From Pseudomonadota bacterium (lineage in GTDB: Bacteria > Pseudomonadota > Gammaproteobacteria > Burkholderiales > Ferrovaceae): a stretch of 10,875 bases of DNA. The stretch lies in assembly GCA_021794775.1 (NCBI GenBank), contig JAJYQG010000100.1, forward strand, positions 1 to 10,875. The letters run 5' to 3'. Of this stretch, positions 1 through 6,868 are shown piece after piece. The position numbers and the translations under genes are program-made. Every line of letters starts with the position of its first letter. Position 1 is the stretch's first letter. The notes beneath the pieces are model-generated. The model searched no databases. It saw nothing but the letters and a program-made list of their open reading frames with translations, and was not told where the DNA came from.

Positions 1-694
1 ATCTAGCACCCAGCGACCCCAGGGCGCGGGTCAGTTCGGTCAGCCGGGTACGCACGGGTCGTCCCTGCCAGAAATCGGTGCGATAACGCAGGTCCACCCC
101 ATAAGCACTGGTATCCTGGGAAACGATCAACAATTCCTGAACTCCGGACTGCACCAACTGTTCGGCCTCGCGCAGCACCTCGCCACTGGGACGGCTGACC
201 AGATCGCCACGCAGGGAGGGAATGATGCAAAACGTGCAACGGTGATTGCAGCCTTCGGCAATCTTGAGGTAGGCATAATGGGGTGGCGTCAGCTTAATGC
301 CTTGGGGCGGCAGCACCAACGGCGCCACCCCAAGGGGAGGAAGATGGTCGTGCAGCGCATGCATCACCGCCTCGCGATCGTGGGGACCGGTGATCGCCAG
401 AACCTCAGGGTAATGCTCGAGGATCTGTTCGGCCTTGGCCCCCAGGCAGCCGGTCACAATGACGCGACCATTGGCCGACAAAGCCTCACCAATGGCATCC
501 AGCGACTCTTCAATGGCCGACTCGATGAAGCCGCAGGTATTCACCACCACCACATCGGCGGCGGCATAATCCCCCACCACGGCGTAACCCTCGGCACGTA
601 CCTGGGTGACGATCTGTTCGGCATCCACCAGGGCTTTCGGACAGCCCAGCGAGACAAATCCCACCGAAGGCGACTTTTTATGGTTCAATTTCAT
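1..694 (-). CDS. rimO: Ribosomal protein uS12 methylthiotransferase RimO, N-terminal part (gene runs off the left edge)
   Basis: RimO is a cytoplasmic radical-SAM enzyme that adds a methylthio group to a conserved aspartate of ribosomal protein uS12. The visible 231 codons cover the N-terminal methylthiotransferase (UPF0004) domain and the start of the radical-SAM core. The three N-terminal cluster cysteines are C18 ([10 protein letters not shown]), C54 (NTCGF) and C83 (TGCLGAK). The radical-SAM motif CNHRCTFC is at residues 149-156, followed by [13 protein letters not shown], typical of RimO rather than MiaB. The family is about 440 residues long, so roughly the C-terminal half, including the TRAM domain, lies outside the window. 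The start [17 protein letters not shown] gives a family-like N terminus; its ribosome binding site is weak. It is divergent from the c-di-GMP gene at 848. The identification is confident. Confidence 0.96.
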   Translation of the reverse strand, partial: MKLNHKKSPSVGFVSLGCPKALVDAEQIVTQVRAEGYAVVGDYAAADVVVVNTCGFIESAIEESLDAIGEALSANGRVIVTGCLGAKAEQILEHYPEVLAITGPHDREAVMHALHDHLPPLGVAPLVLPPQGIKLTPPHYAYLKIAEGCNHRCTFCIIPSLRGDLVSRPSGEVLREAEQLVQSGVQELLIVSQDTSAYGVDLRYRTDFWQGRPVRTRLTELTRALGSLGAR

Positions 695-810
695 AGGAGA
701 CGATGTCCCTGCGATGGCAAAAGGAATGAACAATGAAAGATCGGGCATCCACCCGTGAGGCCATCCCCAGCCTGTCCCCAAAAGCGAATTTGATCTCTGC
801 GAAGCGCCCC

Positions 811-820
811 AATTATAATT
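811..820. promoter_or_regulatory. Palindromic -10 region between rimO and the c-di-GMP gene
   Basis: AATTATAATT is a perfect 10-bp palindrome, so it contains TATAAT on both strands (plus 814-819, minus 817-812). On the plus strand TTGATC at 790-795 lies 18 bp upstream and makes a credible -35, placing a start near 826, about 20 bp before the ATG at 848. The minus strand has no convincing -35 for rimO, so divergent use is inferred only from the symmetry of the box. Confidence 0.5.
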
Positions 821-847
821 TGAATACGCATTCATGGGCTGGCAATC

Positions 848-1021
848 ATGGTGAATAAGCCTGAAGACTCTTCTGTACCATCCGCTTCCCCAGACAAACA
901 CGGACTTTTCACCCAAGTCGCGGGCGCCATCGCCGTCGTTGAGCGCCGTTCGGGCACCATCGCCCATGTCAACGAAGCATGGACACGGGCCACCGGCATC
1001 GCCAGGGAAAGCGCCTTATAG
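848..1021 (+). pseudogene. 5' fragment of the IS-split PAS/GAF/GGDEF/EAL gene
   Basis: This frame encodes 57 residues beginning [10 protein letters not shown] and then stops at TAG (1019-1021), the first three bases of the inserted IS element. Residues about 24-57 ([20 protein letters not shown], then [13 protein letters not shown]) read as the first half of a PAS domain. The missing half follows the IS at 2141 in the same frame (GQPAQTLWRS). The fragment is therefore the amputated N terminus of the gene at 2102-6538 and not an independent gene. A TATAAT box at 814-819 sits upstream. The ATG at 848 has only a weak GGG-rich ribosome binding site, and GTG at 851 is an alternative start. Confidence 0.85.
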
Positions 1022-1044
1022 ACACGGCACGAATTATTCGTGAA
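1019..1044 (+). repeat. Left terminal inverted repeat of the IS630 element
   Basis: Begins TAGACACGGC and ends ATTCGTGAA. It pairs with the right end at 2113-2138, strongest at the outer GG-C block and the inner CGTGAA block. It contains a perfect 7-bp-arm palindrome at 1028-1042. Confidence 0.75.
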
Positions 1045-1074
1045 CTTTATGGATGCTGATGTGTCTCATCCTGC

Positions 1075-2112
1075 ATGGAAAAAGAAGACGCAAGAAAACA
1101 AACGAGAGAGGTCCTCCACGAAAGGCGCAAGCAGGTCATTCGCATGCACCGCAAAGGGATGCCCGTCATGCAAATAGTTGAGCACAGTGGGCTCAGCTGG
1201 TATGCGGTGAACGCTGCAATCAAGCGATACAGAGAGTCGGGATCATCCGCGCTTAAGCCTGAAGCACGGGGCAAGAAGGAAGGTAGCGGTCGCGTGTTGA
1301 ACGAAGTGCAAGAAGCGGCGGTTCGGCAGATCATCTGTGACAAGCGGCCGGAACAGCTGAAGATGGAATTTGCGCTCTGGAGTCGTGCTGCGGTGATGCA
1401 ACTGATTGAGCGCGAATGCGGAATCAGTCTGTCTGTTCGCGGTGTGGGAAACTACCTCAAGCGTTGGGGCTTCACCCCGCAAAAGCCGATCAAGAAGGCA
1501 TATGAGCAACGTCCGGAAGCGGTGCAGGAATGGTTGGATAAAGACTATCCGGCGATTGAGCAGCGCGCCAAGGCAGAGGGGGCTGAGATTCACTGGGGCG
1601 ACGAAACGGCAATCGTTAATACCGATGTGCGGGGTCGCAGTTACGCGCCGATAGGCAAGACGCCAGTGACCTATGCGGTAGGCGGCACTCGTCAGAAACT
1701 ATCGATGATCGCCACCGTCACCAATCAGGGTAAGGCTCGCTGGATGATTATTGATGAGGCGTTCAATTCGGACAAGTTGATCGAGTTTCTGGGGGCACTG
1801 ATTAAAGATGCGGAGAAGAAAGTGTTTTTGATTCTCGATAACCTGCGAGTGCATCACAGCAAGCCGGTCAAGGCATGGGTTGAGGAACACAAAGACAAGA
1901 TCGAGCTGTTTTATTTACCCAGCTATAGCCCCGAACTGAATCCGGAAGAACGGCTGAATGCTGACTTGAAGCATGCGATCTCAACCAGGGTTCCGGCACG
2001 CACGAAGGCCAAGCTGAAAGCAGCTGCAACTGAGCACATGCAAGCTCTGGAGAAATCGCCTGAGCGTGTGAAGAAATACTTTCAGGATACACGCGTAAAA
2101 TATGCCGCGTGA
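1075..2112 (+). CDS. IS630-family transposase
   Basis: This 345-residue DDE transposase catalyses cut-and-paste movement of the surrounding element into TA sites. The N-terminal region about 15-55 (VIRMHRKGMPVMQIVEHSG...) is a homeodomain-like helix-turn-helix. A second helix-turn-helix spans about 85-135 and ends LKRWGFTPQKP. The catalytic triad is D176 (HWGDE), D255 (LILDN) and E291 (YSPELNPEE), with 35 residues between the second aspartate and the glutamate, as expected for this family. An in-frame TGA at 1057 rules out a longer N terminus, so ATG 1075 is chosen. No strong ribosome binding site is visible. Its stop overlaps by 11 bases the ATG at 2102 of the downstream host fragment, which could allow translational coupling. 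The length is normal and no frameshift is seen. Confidence 0.95.
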   Translation: MEKEDARKQTREVLHERRKQVIRMHRKGMPVMQIVEHSGLSWYAVNAAIKRYRESGSSALKPEARGKKEGSGRVLNEVQEAAVRQIICDKRPEQLKMEFALWSRAAVMQLIERECGISLSVRGVGNYLKRWGFTPQKPIKKAYEQRPEAVQEWLDKDYPAIEQRAKAEGAEIHWGDETAIVNTDVRGRSYAPIGKTPVTYAVGGTRQKLSMIATVTNQGKARWMIIDEAFNSDKLIEFLGALIKDAEKKVFLILDNLRVHHSKPVKAWVEEHKDKIELFYLPSYSPELNPEERLNADLKHAISTRVPARTKAKLKAAATEHMQALEKSPERVKKYFQDTRVKYAA

Positions 2113-5100
2113 TTCACGGATAAAAGTGGCCGGATCAATAGGCCAACCCGCTCAGACGCTGTGGCGCAGCCACTCTCCGAGCCCGAATGCCGAGATGCCC
2201 AAGCTGCCTCGCATGTCCATCATCGGTCAGATCGAAATCGATGGCCAGGATTATGAAATCTGGGAACCCGACGACGACGCCCACGACCGCGAGGGCAGAC
2301 GCTGCTTTGATGCCCTTTTTGACCATACCCCCATCGGCGCCGTCATCACCTCCCAAGATGGCAACATGCTGGTCGTCAATCGATCTTTCTGCAACATGCT
2401 GGGGTATGCTCAGCATGAACTCGTCGGCAAAACCTTCATGGAGATCACCCACGCCGACGACAGGCTCCTCGCTTTCCCCTACCGCGACAAGCTCCTGAAT
2501 GGCGACATCGAATCGTATCAACTGGAAAAACGCTACATCGCCAAAAACGGCACCATCGTATGGGCCCGTCTCACCTCATCGAGTGTGCAGGGCGAAGCTT
2601 CGTCGCCAAGTTACTTCATTGCCCAAATTGAAGACATTACCCCCTTCAAACAGCATTTGAGCAAGCTCACCGAAAGCGAAGCCGAACATCGCCACCTGAT
2701 CGAAAATCTTCCCTACGGCGTCATCATCCACCGCGAAGGGAATATCCTGATGGCCAACGCCGAGGCGGCCAAACTTTTCAGGGCCAGAAGTGCCGCCGAT
2801 CTCCTCGGCATCAACCCGCTGACACTCATTCATCCCGACTACCGCAAAATCGTCATCGACCGACTCGAAGATGTCATTGACAAAGGCATCGACTCGCCGG
2901 CCATCGAGGAAAAACTGCTCAAGCTCGATGGCACCGTCTTCCACGCTCAAGTATCTGCCATATCCGTTCTTTTCGAAAACAGGAAAGCCTCCTGCGCGGT
3001 ATTTGTCGATATCACACCGCGCAAAATGGTCGAGGAGACCCTTCATTTTCTTTCGAAAAGCCGGTGGGATTCCTCCCATGAAGCCTTCCTCCCGGAACTG
3101 TGCCGCTTTTTCTCGGCAATACTGGGGGTGGATTACGTTTACGTCGGCAGACTGCTCGACGATCAAAAGTTCGTCCAGACGACCGCTTTTCTGGCGCAAG
3201 GTGAGCTGCTCGACAATTTCTGTTACTCCTTGCAGGGAACCCCCTGCGCCAATGTGGTTGGGAAAGAATTATGCGTCTACCCGGAAGCGGTCAAGATGCA
3301 TTTCCCGGACGACCACTTTCTGGCGGACAAAGGCATCGAAGGCTACGCGGGCATTCCACTTTGGGATTCCAGGGGAAAACCCCTTGGATTGTTCGCGGTC
3401 ATGCACCGGCATAAACTCGACGACATCAACCTGATTGGCTCTCATCTTCACCTCGTATCGATGCGCGTCGCTTCCGAAATCGAACGACAGGACTCGGAAA
3501 GAAACGAGCAACGCTTGCTGCGCACCAACACCTTGCTCAGCCGTTCCGACGCGCTGCTCATCCGCGCCAGCGACGAGCCCAACTTGCTCGCCGATACTTG
3601 CCGCCTTGCCGTCGATGTCGGCGGCTACTTGATGTCCTGGGTGGGCTATGCGGAACATGACGAGGTTTGCACGGTGACGCCGGTGGCTCAAGCAGGCTAC
3701 GTCGAGCATTATCTGGAAAAGGCCAACATCCGCTGGTCGGATACCCCGGCGGGACAAGGCCCTGTCGGCAGAGCCATCCGAACCGGAGCAACGGCTGTCA
3801 TCCGACATTTTCAAGACGATCCCGCCACAATCCTGTGGCGCGATGATGGCAGCACGATGAGCTACCGCTCCTGTTGTGCTTTACCCCTGATCCTTCAAAA
3901 TGAAGTCATTGGCGCATTTTCTGTTTATTCACAGGAAGATGAAGCTTTCCACAGCTCCGAAGTGACGTTGCTCGAAAGCCTGGCCAATGATCTGGCCTTC
4001 GGTATCCTGGCGTTGCGCACGCGCAAGGAAAAAGACCGCGCCATTCAGTCGTTGCAGCATGAAAGCCAAAAGAATCTGGCGCTTCTGCGCAATGCCAGCG
4101 ATGGCATCCACATCGTCGATCAGGATGGCCATATCGTCGAAGCCAGCGATTCGTTTTGCATGCTGCTGGGCTACCCACGGGAGGAAGTGATCGGCATGAA
4201 CGTCGTCCAGTGGGATGCGCATTTCACCGGACCCGATGAAGCCATGACCCTGGTTCGAGACCAATTCCAGAAACCCGGCCGCTCCCAATTCGAAACCAAA
4301 CATCGCCGCAAAGATGGCACGTTGTTTGACGTCGAAGTATCCGGAATTCGCATCGATCTTGAAGGAAAAACCGTTCTGTTCAACTCCTCACGGGACATCA
4401 CGCAGCGCAAGAAAATCGAACGTGACCTGATGGAAGAAAAAGAACGATTTCAGGCACAGCAAGAGTTCCTGAACACGATCCTTGAAAACGAACCTGAATG
4501 TGTCAAGGTGCTGTCCCACCATGGCTACCTGATTCAAATGAACCGCGCAGGACTCGATATGCTTGAAGTCGCTTCGGAAGATGAAGTGCGCAACATCGGA
4601 CTGATCAACTTCGTGCTCCCGGAATACCGTCAGGCTTTTAACGATCTTACGGCGCGGATTTTTCGGGGAGAAACCGGGCGTTTTGAATTTCAAATCGTCG
4701 GCAAGCAAGGAACCCTGCGATGGGTGGCAACCCATGCCGTTCCGATACGCAATGCCTCGGGCAACATCACCGCCATGCTGGGGGTGACCCGCGATGTCAC
4801 CAAGCAGAAGCAAAGCGAACTTGCTCTGTTGCAACATATCGAGTTTACCGAAGGGGTCATGGATGCCATTCCCGATTTGATGTGCGAACTCGATTCGGAG
4901 GGGAAATACATCAACCTTTGGACCCATGATCCGGCCTTGCTGTCGAATCAAAAAGAATTTTTGCTGGGCAAGTCGGTGGCCGATGTTTTGTCCGAGGATG
5001 CCGCCAAAACCGTCATGTCTGCCTTGAAAGAGGCCAGCCTCCTGGGAAGATCCAAAGGACAGATCATCAGCCTGGACCTGCCCCAGGGCAAGGCCTGGTT

Positions 5101-6538
5101 TGAACTCTCTACCGCCATGATAAGCATCAACCGATTGCATGAACAGCATTTCCTGATGCTATCCCGAGATGTCACCGATCGCAAACTGTCCGAGGAAAAA
5201 ATCCAGCAACTGGCCTACTACGACCAGCTGACCGCCCTTCCCAATCGCCAACTTTTTCGTGATCGTCTCGAAAAGAACATGCAACGCGCCAAACGAAACC
5301 TATCCTCCCTGGCCCTGCTGTTCATCGATCTGGACAGGTTCAAAGAAGTCAATGACACGCTCGGACATGACAAGGGCGATGAGCTGCTGATTGCGGCAGC
5401 CAACCGCATCGGCGAATACATCAAACGCTCGGACACTTTTGCCCGACTCGGTGGCGATGAATTTGCCATCATTCTGCCCGACTGTGACGAACCTTCAACC
5501 ATCGACCGGTTGGTGCAAAACATCCTCCATGCCCTGGAGCAGCCGTTTGACCTTGGCCACGGCACCTGCCACATTTCCGGCAGCATCGGCATTACCCTTT
5601 ATCCCCGTGAGGCCGAAAATATCGACGATCTCCTGAAACAGGCTGACCAAGCGATGTATGCGGCCAAACTGGGGGGAAGAAACCGCTTCAGCTACTTTAC
5701 CCGCAGCATGCAGGCCGCCGCCCAGGAAAAAGTCTACCTCACCAACGAGCTGCGTCATGCGCTGGAACATCGCGAATTGCAGGTACATTTCCAGCCCATC
5801 GTAGAACTCGCCACAGGCAAGATCGAGAAGGCCGAAGCGCTGTTGCGTTGGCACCATCCAACCCGTGGCCCGATCGGCCCTGCAACGTTCATTCCCCTGG
5901 CTGAAGAATCGGGGCTGATTCTGGAAATCGGAGAATGGGTTTTCCTCGAAGCGATCCGCAACATCCTGGCTTGGCGCGAACATACCGGACAACTGATTCA
6001 GGTGAGCGTAAACAAGTCACCCCTGCAATTCAATCGTACCGAAAAGCACCCTTGGCTCGAACACCATCAGCGCTCCGGATTGCCGGAAAAATGCATCACC
6101 GTCGAAATCACCGAAGGACTGCTGCTGTCCGAATCGGAGAAGGTCCATGACGAACTCAAGTATTTCCAGCAAAATGGCATCGAGGTCTCCATCGACGACT
6201 TCGGGACCGGTTTTTCCTCTCTATCCTATCTGAAAAAATTCGACATCGACTACCTTAAAATCGATCAATCGTTCGTACGCAACCTGACCACGGACGAAAG
6301 CGATAAAGCCTTGGTGGAGGCCATCATCGTCATGGCGCATAAGCTCAAGATCAAAACGATTGCCGAAGGGGTGGAAACCGAGGCGCAGCGCGATTTGCTG
6401 ATTGCCTTCAATTGCGACTACGTGCAAGGCTACTTTTTTTCAAGACCCATTCCTGCGGACGCGTTTGAAGCCTTGATCAAGGTTCACCACGGCAAAAATT
6501 TGAGCCCCGATGCGCCCCCGGAGACGAATTTCGCATAA
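2102..6538 (+). CDS. Multi-PAS/GAF diguanylate cyclase/phosphodiesterase (GGDEF-EAL), N terminus replaced by IS-derived sequence
   Basis: A 1,478-residue sensor for cyclic-di-GMP turnover with no obvious membrane segment, so probably cytoplasmic. Approximate order: PAS 66-183, PAS 195-310, GAF 316-463, GAF 478-645, PAS 658-772, PAS 788-903, PAS 913-1030, GGDEF 1034-1199, EAL 1212-1462. The GGDEF signature is intact at 1117-1121. The upstream inhibitory site reads K1108-R-S-D1111 instead of RxxD. The EAL domain keeps E1245, N1304, E1335, D1365-D1366 (DDFGTG), K1386, E1422 and Q in YVQGY, so phosphodiesterase activity is expected. The first 13 residues (MPRDSRIKVAGSI) come from the IS right end; native sequence begins at GQPAQTLWRS and joins in frame with the fragment at 848-1018. 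Starts at M32 (2195) or M38 (2213) are alternatives. Whether the truncated protein is made is unknown. Confidence 0.9.
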   Translation: MPRDSRIKVAGSIGQPAQTLWRSHSPSPNAEMPKLPRMSIIGQIEIDGQDYEIWEPDDDAHDREGRRCFDALFDHTPIGAVITSQDGNMLVVNRSFCNMLGYAQHELVGKTFMEITHADDRLLAFPYRDKLLNGDIESYQLEKRYIAKNGTIVWARLTSSSVQGEASSPSYFIAQIEDITPFKQHLSKLTESEAEHRHLIENLPYGVIIHREGNILMANAEAAKLFRARSAADLLGINPLTLIHPDYRKIVIDRLEDVIDKGIDSPAIEEKLLKLDGTVFHAQVSAISVLFENRKASCAVFVDITPRKMVEETLHFLSKSRWDSSHEAFLPELCRFFSAILGVDYVYVGRLLDDQKFVQTTAFLAQGELLDNFCYSLQGTPCANVVGKELCVYPEAVKMHFPDDHFLADKGIEGYAGIPLWDSRGKPLGLFAVMHRHKLDDINLIGSHLHLVSMRVASEIERQDSERNEQRLLRTNTLLSRSDALLIRASDEPNLLADTCRLAVDVGGYLMSWVGYAEHDEVCTVTPVAQAGYVEHYLEKANIRWSDTPAGQGPVGRAIRTGATAVIRHFQDDPATILWRDDGSTMSYRSCCALPLILQNEVIGAFSVYSQEDEAFHSSEVTLLESLANDLAFGILALRTRKEKDRAIQSLQHESQKNLALLRNASDGIHIVDQDGHIVEASDSFCMLLGYPREEVIGMNVVQWDAHFTGPDEAMTLVRDQFQKPGRSQFETKHRRKDGTLFDVEVSGIRIDLEGKTVLFNSSRDITQRKKIERDLMEEKERFQAQQEFLNTILENEPECVKVLSHHGYLIQMNRAGLDMLEVASEDEVRNIGLINFVLPEYRQAFNDLTARIFRGETGRFEFQIVGKQGTLRWVATHAVPIRNASGNITAMLGVTRDVTKQKQSELALLQHIEFTEGVMDAIPDLMCELDSEGKYINLWTHDPALLSNQKEFLLGKSVADVLSEDAAKTVMSALKEASLLGRSKGQIISLDLPQGKAWFELSTAMISINRLHEQHFLMLSRDVTDRKLSEEKIQQLAYYDQLTALPNRQLFRDRLEKNMQRAKRNLSSLALLFIDLDRFKEVNDTLGHDKGDELLIAAANRIGEYIKRSDTFARLGGDEFAIILPDCDEPSTIDRLVQNILHALEQPFDLGHGTCHISGSIGITLYPREAENIDDLLKQADQAMYAAKLGGRNRFSYFTRSMQAAAQEKVYLTNELRHALEHRELQVHFQPIVELATGKIEKAEALLRWHHPTRGPIGPATFIPLAEESGLILEIGEWVFLEAIRNILAWREHTGQLIQVSVNKSPLQFNRTEKHPWLEHHQRSGLPEKCITVEITEGLLLSESEKVHDELKYFQQNGIEVSIDDFGTGFSSLSYLKKFDIDYLKIDQSFVRNLTTDESDKALVEAIIVMAHKLKIKTIAEGVETEAQRDLLIAFNCDYVQGYFFSRPIPADAFEALIKVHHGKNLSPDAPPETNFA
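2113..2138 (-). repeat. Right terminal inverted repeat of the IS630 element
   Basis: Read on the minus strand it starts TTGATCCGGC and ends ATCCGTGAA, matching 17 of 26 positions of the left end. It is translated in frame as part of the downstream host fragment, giving the residues preceding GQPAQ. Confidence 0.75.
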
Positions 6539-6567
6539 AAAAAACCCGCAGAGCAATTCTGCGGGTT
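6537..6567 (-). terminator. Intrinsic terminator oriented on the minus strand
   Basis: A perfect 10-bp stem (AACCCGCAGA / TCTGCGGGTT, 6543-6552 with 6558-6567) closes a 5-base loop. On the minus strand it runs into eight consecutive T (complement of the A run 6537-6544), a textbook Rho-independent terminator. On the plus strand the stem is followed by TTGAAGCC with no U tract, so it would terminate the c-di-GMP gene only weakly. The U tract overlaps that gene's TAA stop (6536-6538). The nearest annotated minus-strand gene upstream is the convergent zip gene ending at 7360, so this terminator more likely serves a separate transcript. Confidence 0.75.
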
Positions 6568-6722
6568 GAAGCCTTTATCGAAAGGGAACCTTTGCAATAA
6601 AGGAGGAGGAGACGTATCCACCGGGCGGAGCGAACAAGACACGCTGACCGACGCCCTACAGGCTCTGAGCATGCTGCAAGAAAGCTCAAAAACCAGAAAT
6701 TTCAAAAATGCTGCAACGCACA
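6537..6722 (-). ncRNA. Candidate minus-strand small RNA (about 186 nt) in the gap before phaR
   Basis: TTGACA on the minus strand (6757-6752), a 17-bp spacer and TAGCCT (6734-6729) predict a start near 6722. The terminator at 6567-6537 predicts the end. Between them no convincing protein is encoded. The minus strand carries CTCCTCCTCCTTT (6611-6599), which resembles the 3' anti-Shine-Dalgarno end of 16S rRNA and could base-pair with ribosome binding sites. Directly after it come four alternating 5-base blocks, CCTTT-AAAGG-CCTTT-AAAGG (6603-6572). They can form either two tandem hairpins or one central alternative hairpin, followed by the terminator hairpin. The -10 match is poor (3 of 6). This is an inference from promoter, terminator and structure; an untranslated relic of a lost phasin-type gene is an alternative. 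Confidence 0.4.
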
Positions 6723-6725
6723 ATT
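6709..6725. promoter_or_regulatory. TGC-rich repeat copy 1, candidate PhaR operator
   Basis: TGCTGCAACGCACAATT; 15 of 17 bases match the copy at 6765-6781, in the same orientation and 56 bp apart. On the minus strand it reads TTGTGCGTTGCAGCA and would overlap the predicted start of the candidate small RNA, just past its -10. PhaR proteins are known to bind TGC-rich sites, so operator function is inferred. Confidence 0.45.
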
Positions 6726-6728
6726 GCA

Positions 6729-6757
6729 AGGCTACAGGAAAAATTTGCCTCTGTCAA
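6729..6757 (-). promoter_or_regulatory. Candidate minus-strand promoter between the two TGC-rich repeats
   Basis: TTGACA at 6757-6752 is a perfect sigma-70 -35 hexamer. TAGCCT at 6734-6729 is a poor -10, separated by the ideal 17 bp. The repeats at 6765-6781 and 6709-6725 flank it, an arrangement suited to repression. Confidence 0.4.
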
Positions 6758-6764
6758 ACCTTTT

Positions 6765-6781
6765 TGCTGCGTCGCACAATT
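6765..6781. promoter_or_regulatory. TGC-rich repeat copy 2, candidate PhaR operator
   Basis: TGCTGCGTCGCACAATT, differing from copy 1 only at its seventh and eighth bases. It lies 7 bases upstream of the minus-strand TTGACA. A looser relative, TTGTGGTGCAGCA, lies on the plus strand at 6877-6889, at the expected start of the phaR transcript. Confidence 0.45.
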
Positions 6782-6859
6782 TTTTCGATGACCAAAAGAA
6801 TCATTATCCTTTTGTCTTATTAACAATTTATTAAATTCCTTCCAGAAAGCCCAAAAACA

Positions 6860-6868
6860 TGGAATAAT
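6860..6868 (+). promoter_or_regulatory. Candidate phaR promoter (extended -10)
   Basis: TGGAATAAT fits an extended -10 (TGn followed by a hexamer matching TATAAT at 5 of 6). No good -35 is visible at the right distance. Transcription would start near 6875, leaving a leader of about 45 bases before ATG 6919, with the degenerate TGC-rich site 6877-6889 on the start point. Confidence 0.35.

Larger units (their letters stand above)
1019..2138 (+). mobile_element. IS630-family insertion sequence, apparently complete (1,120 bp)
   Basis: The element contains one transposase gene of the IS630 (DDE, Tc1/mariner-related) type. It has imperfect terminal inverted repeats at 1019-1044 and 2113-2138 (17 of 26 positions match when the right end is reverse-complemented) and a TA duplication outside both ends. 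Each end holds a subterminal palindrome: CACGAAT-T-ATTCGTG at 1028-1042 and CGTGA-T-TCACG at 2108-2118. The length is normal for the family. Nothing in the transposase looks broken, so the copy may still be mobile. It has inserted in the same orientation as the host gene, inside the first PAS domain. Confidence 0.9.
1017..2140. repeat. TA target-site duplication flanking the IS element
   Basis: TA at 1017-1018 and TA at 2139-2140 border the element, as expected for IS630/Tc1-mariner transposition. The joined empty site reads GCCTTAGGC, a 9-bp interrupted palindrome (GCCT/AGGC around a central T). Removal of 1019-2140 (1,122 bp, 374 codons) restores the host reading frame exactly. Confidence 0.85.

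Noticed and set aside
242..736. Plus-strand 164-codon open frame opposite rimO
   Set aside because: The minus frame carries all RimO cysteine motifs; the plus frame has no recognisable features.
4388..5149. Minus-strand 253-codon open frame inside the c-di-GMP gene
   Set aside because: It is a shadow of PAS domains on the coding strand, with no start signal or motif.
6543..6567. Plus-strand terminator for the c-di-GMP gene
   Set aside because: The stem is good but lacks a U tract on this strand; only the minus orientation is convincing.
6484..6729. Minus-strand frame through the candidate small RNA (possible phasin remnant)
   Set aside because: It needs a TTG start, its translation is not phasin-like, and it reads straight through the terminator into the c-di-GMP gene.
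6566..6823. Plus-strand 85-codon open frame after the c-di-GMP gene
   Set aside because: It begins inside the terminator stem, has unbalanced composition, spans both TGC-rich repeats and resembles no known family. The strong purine tract at 6599-6610 has no start codon at proper distance.
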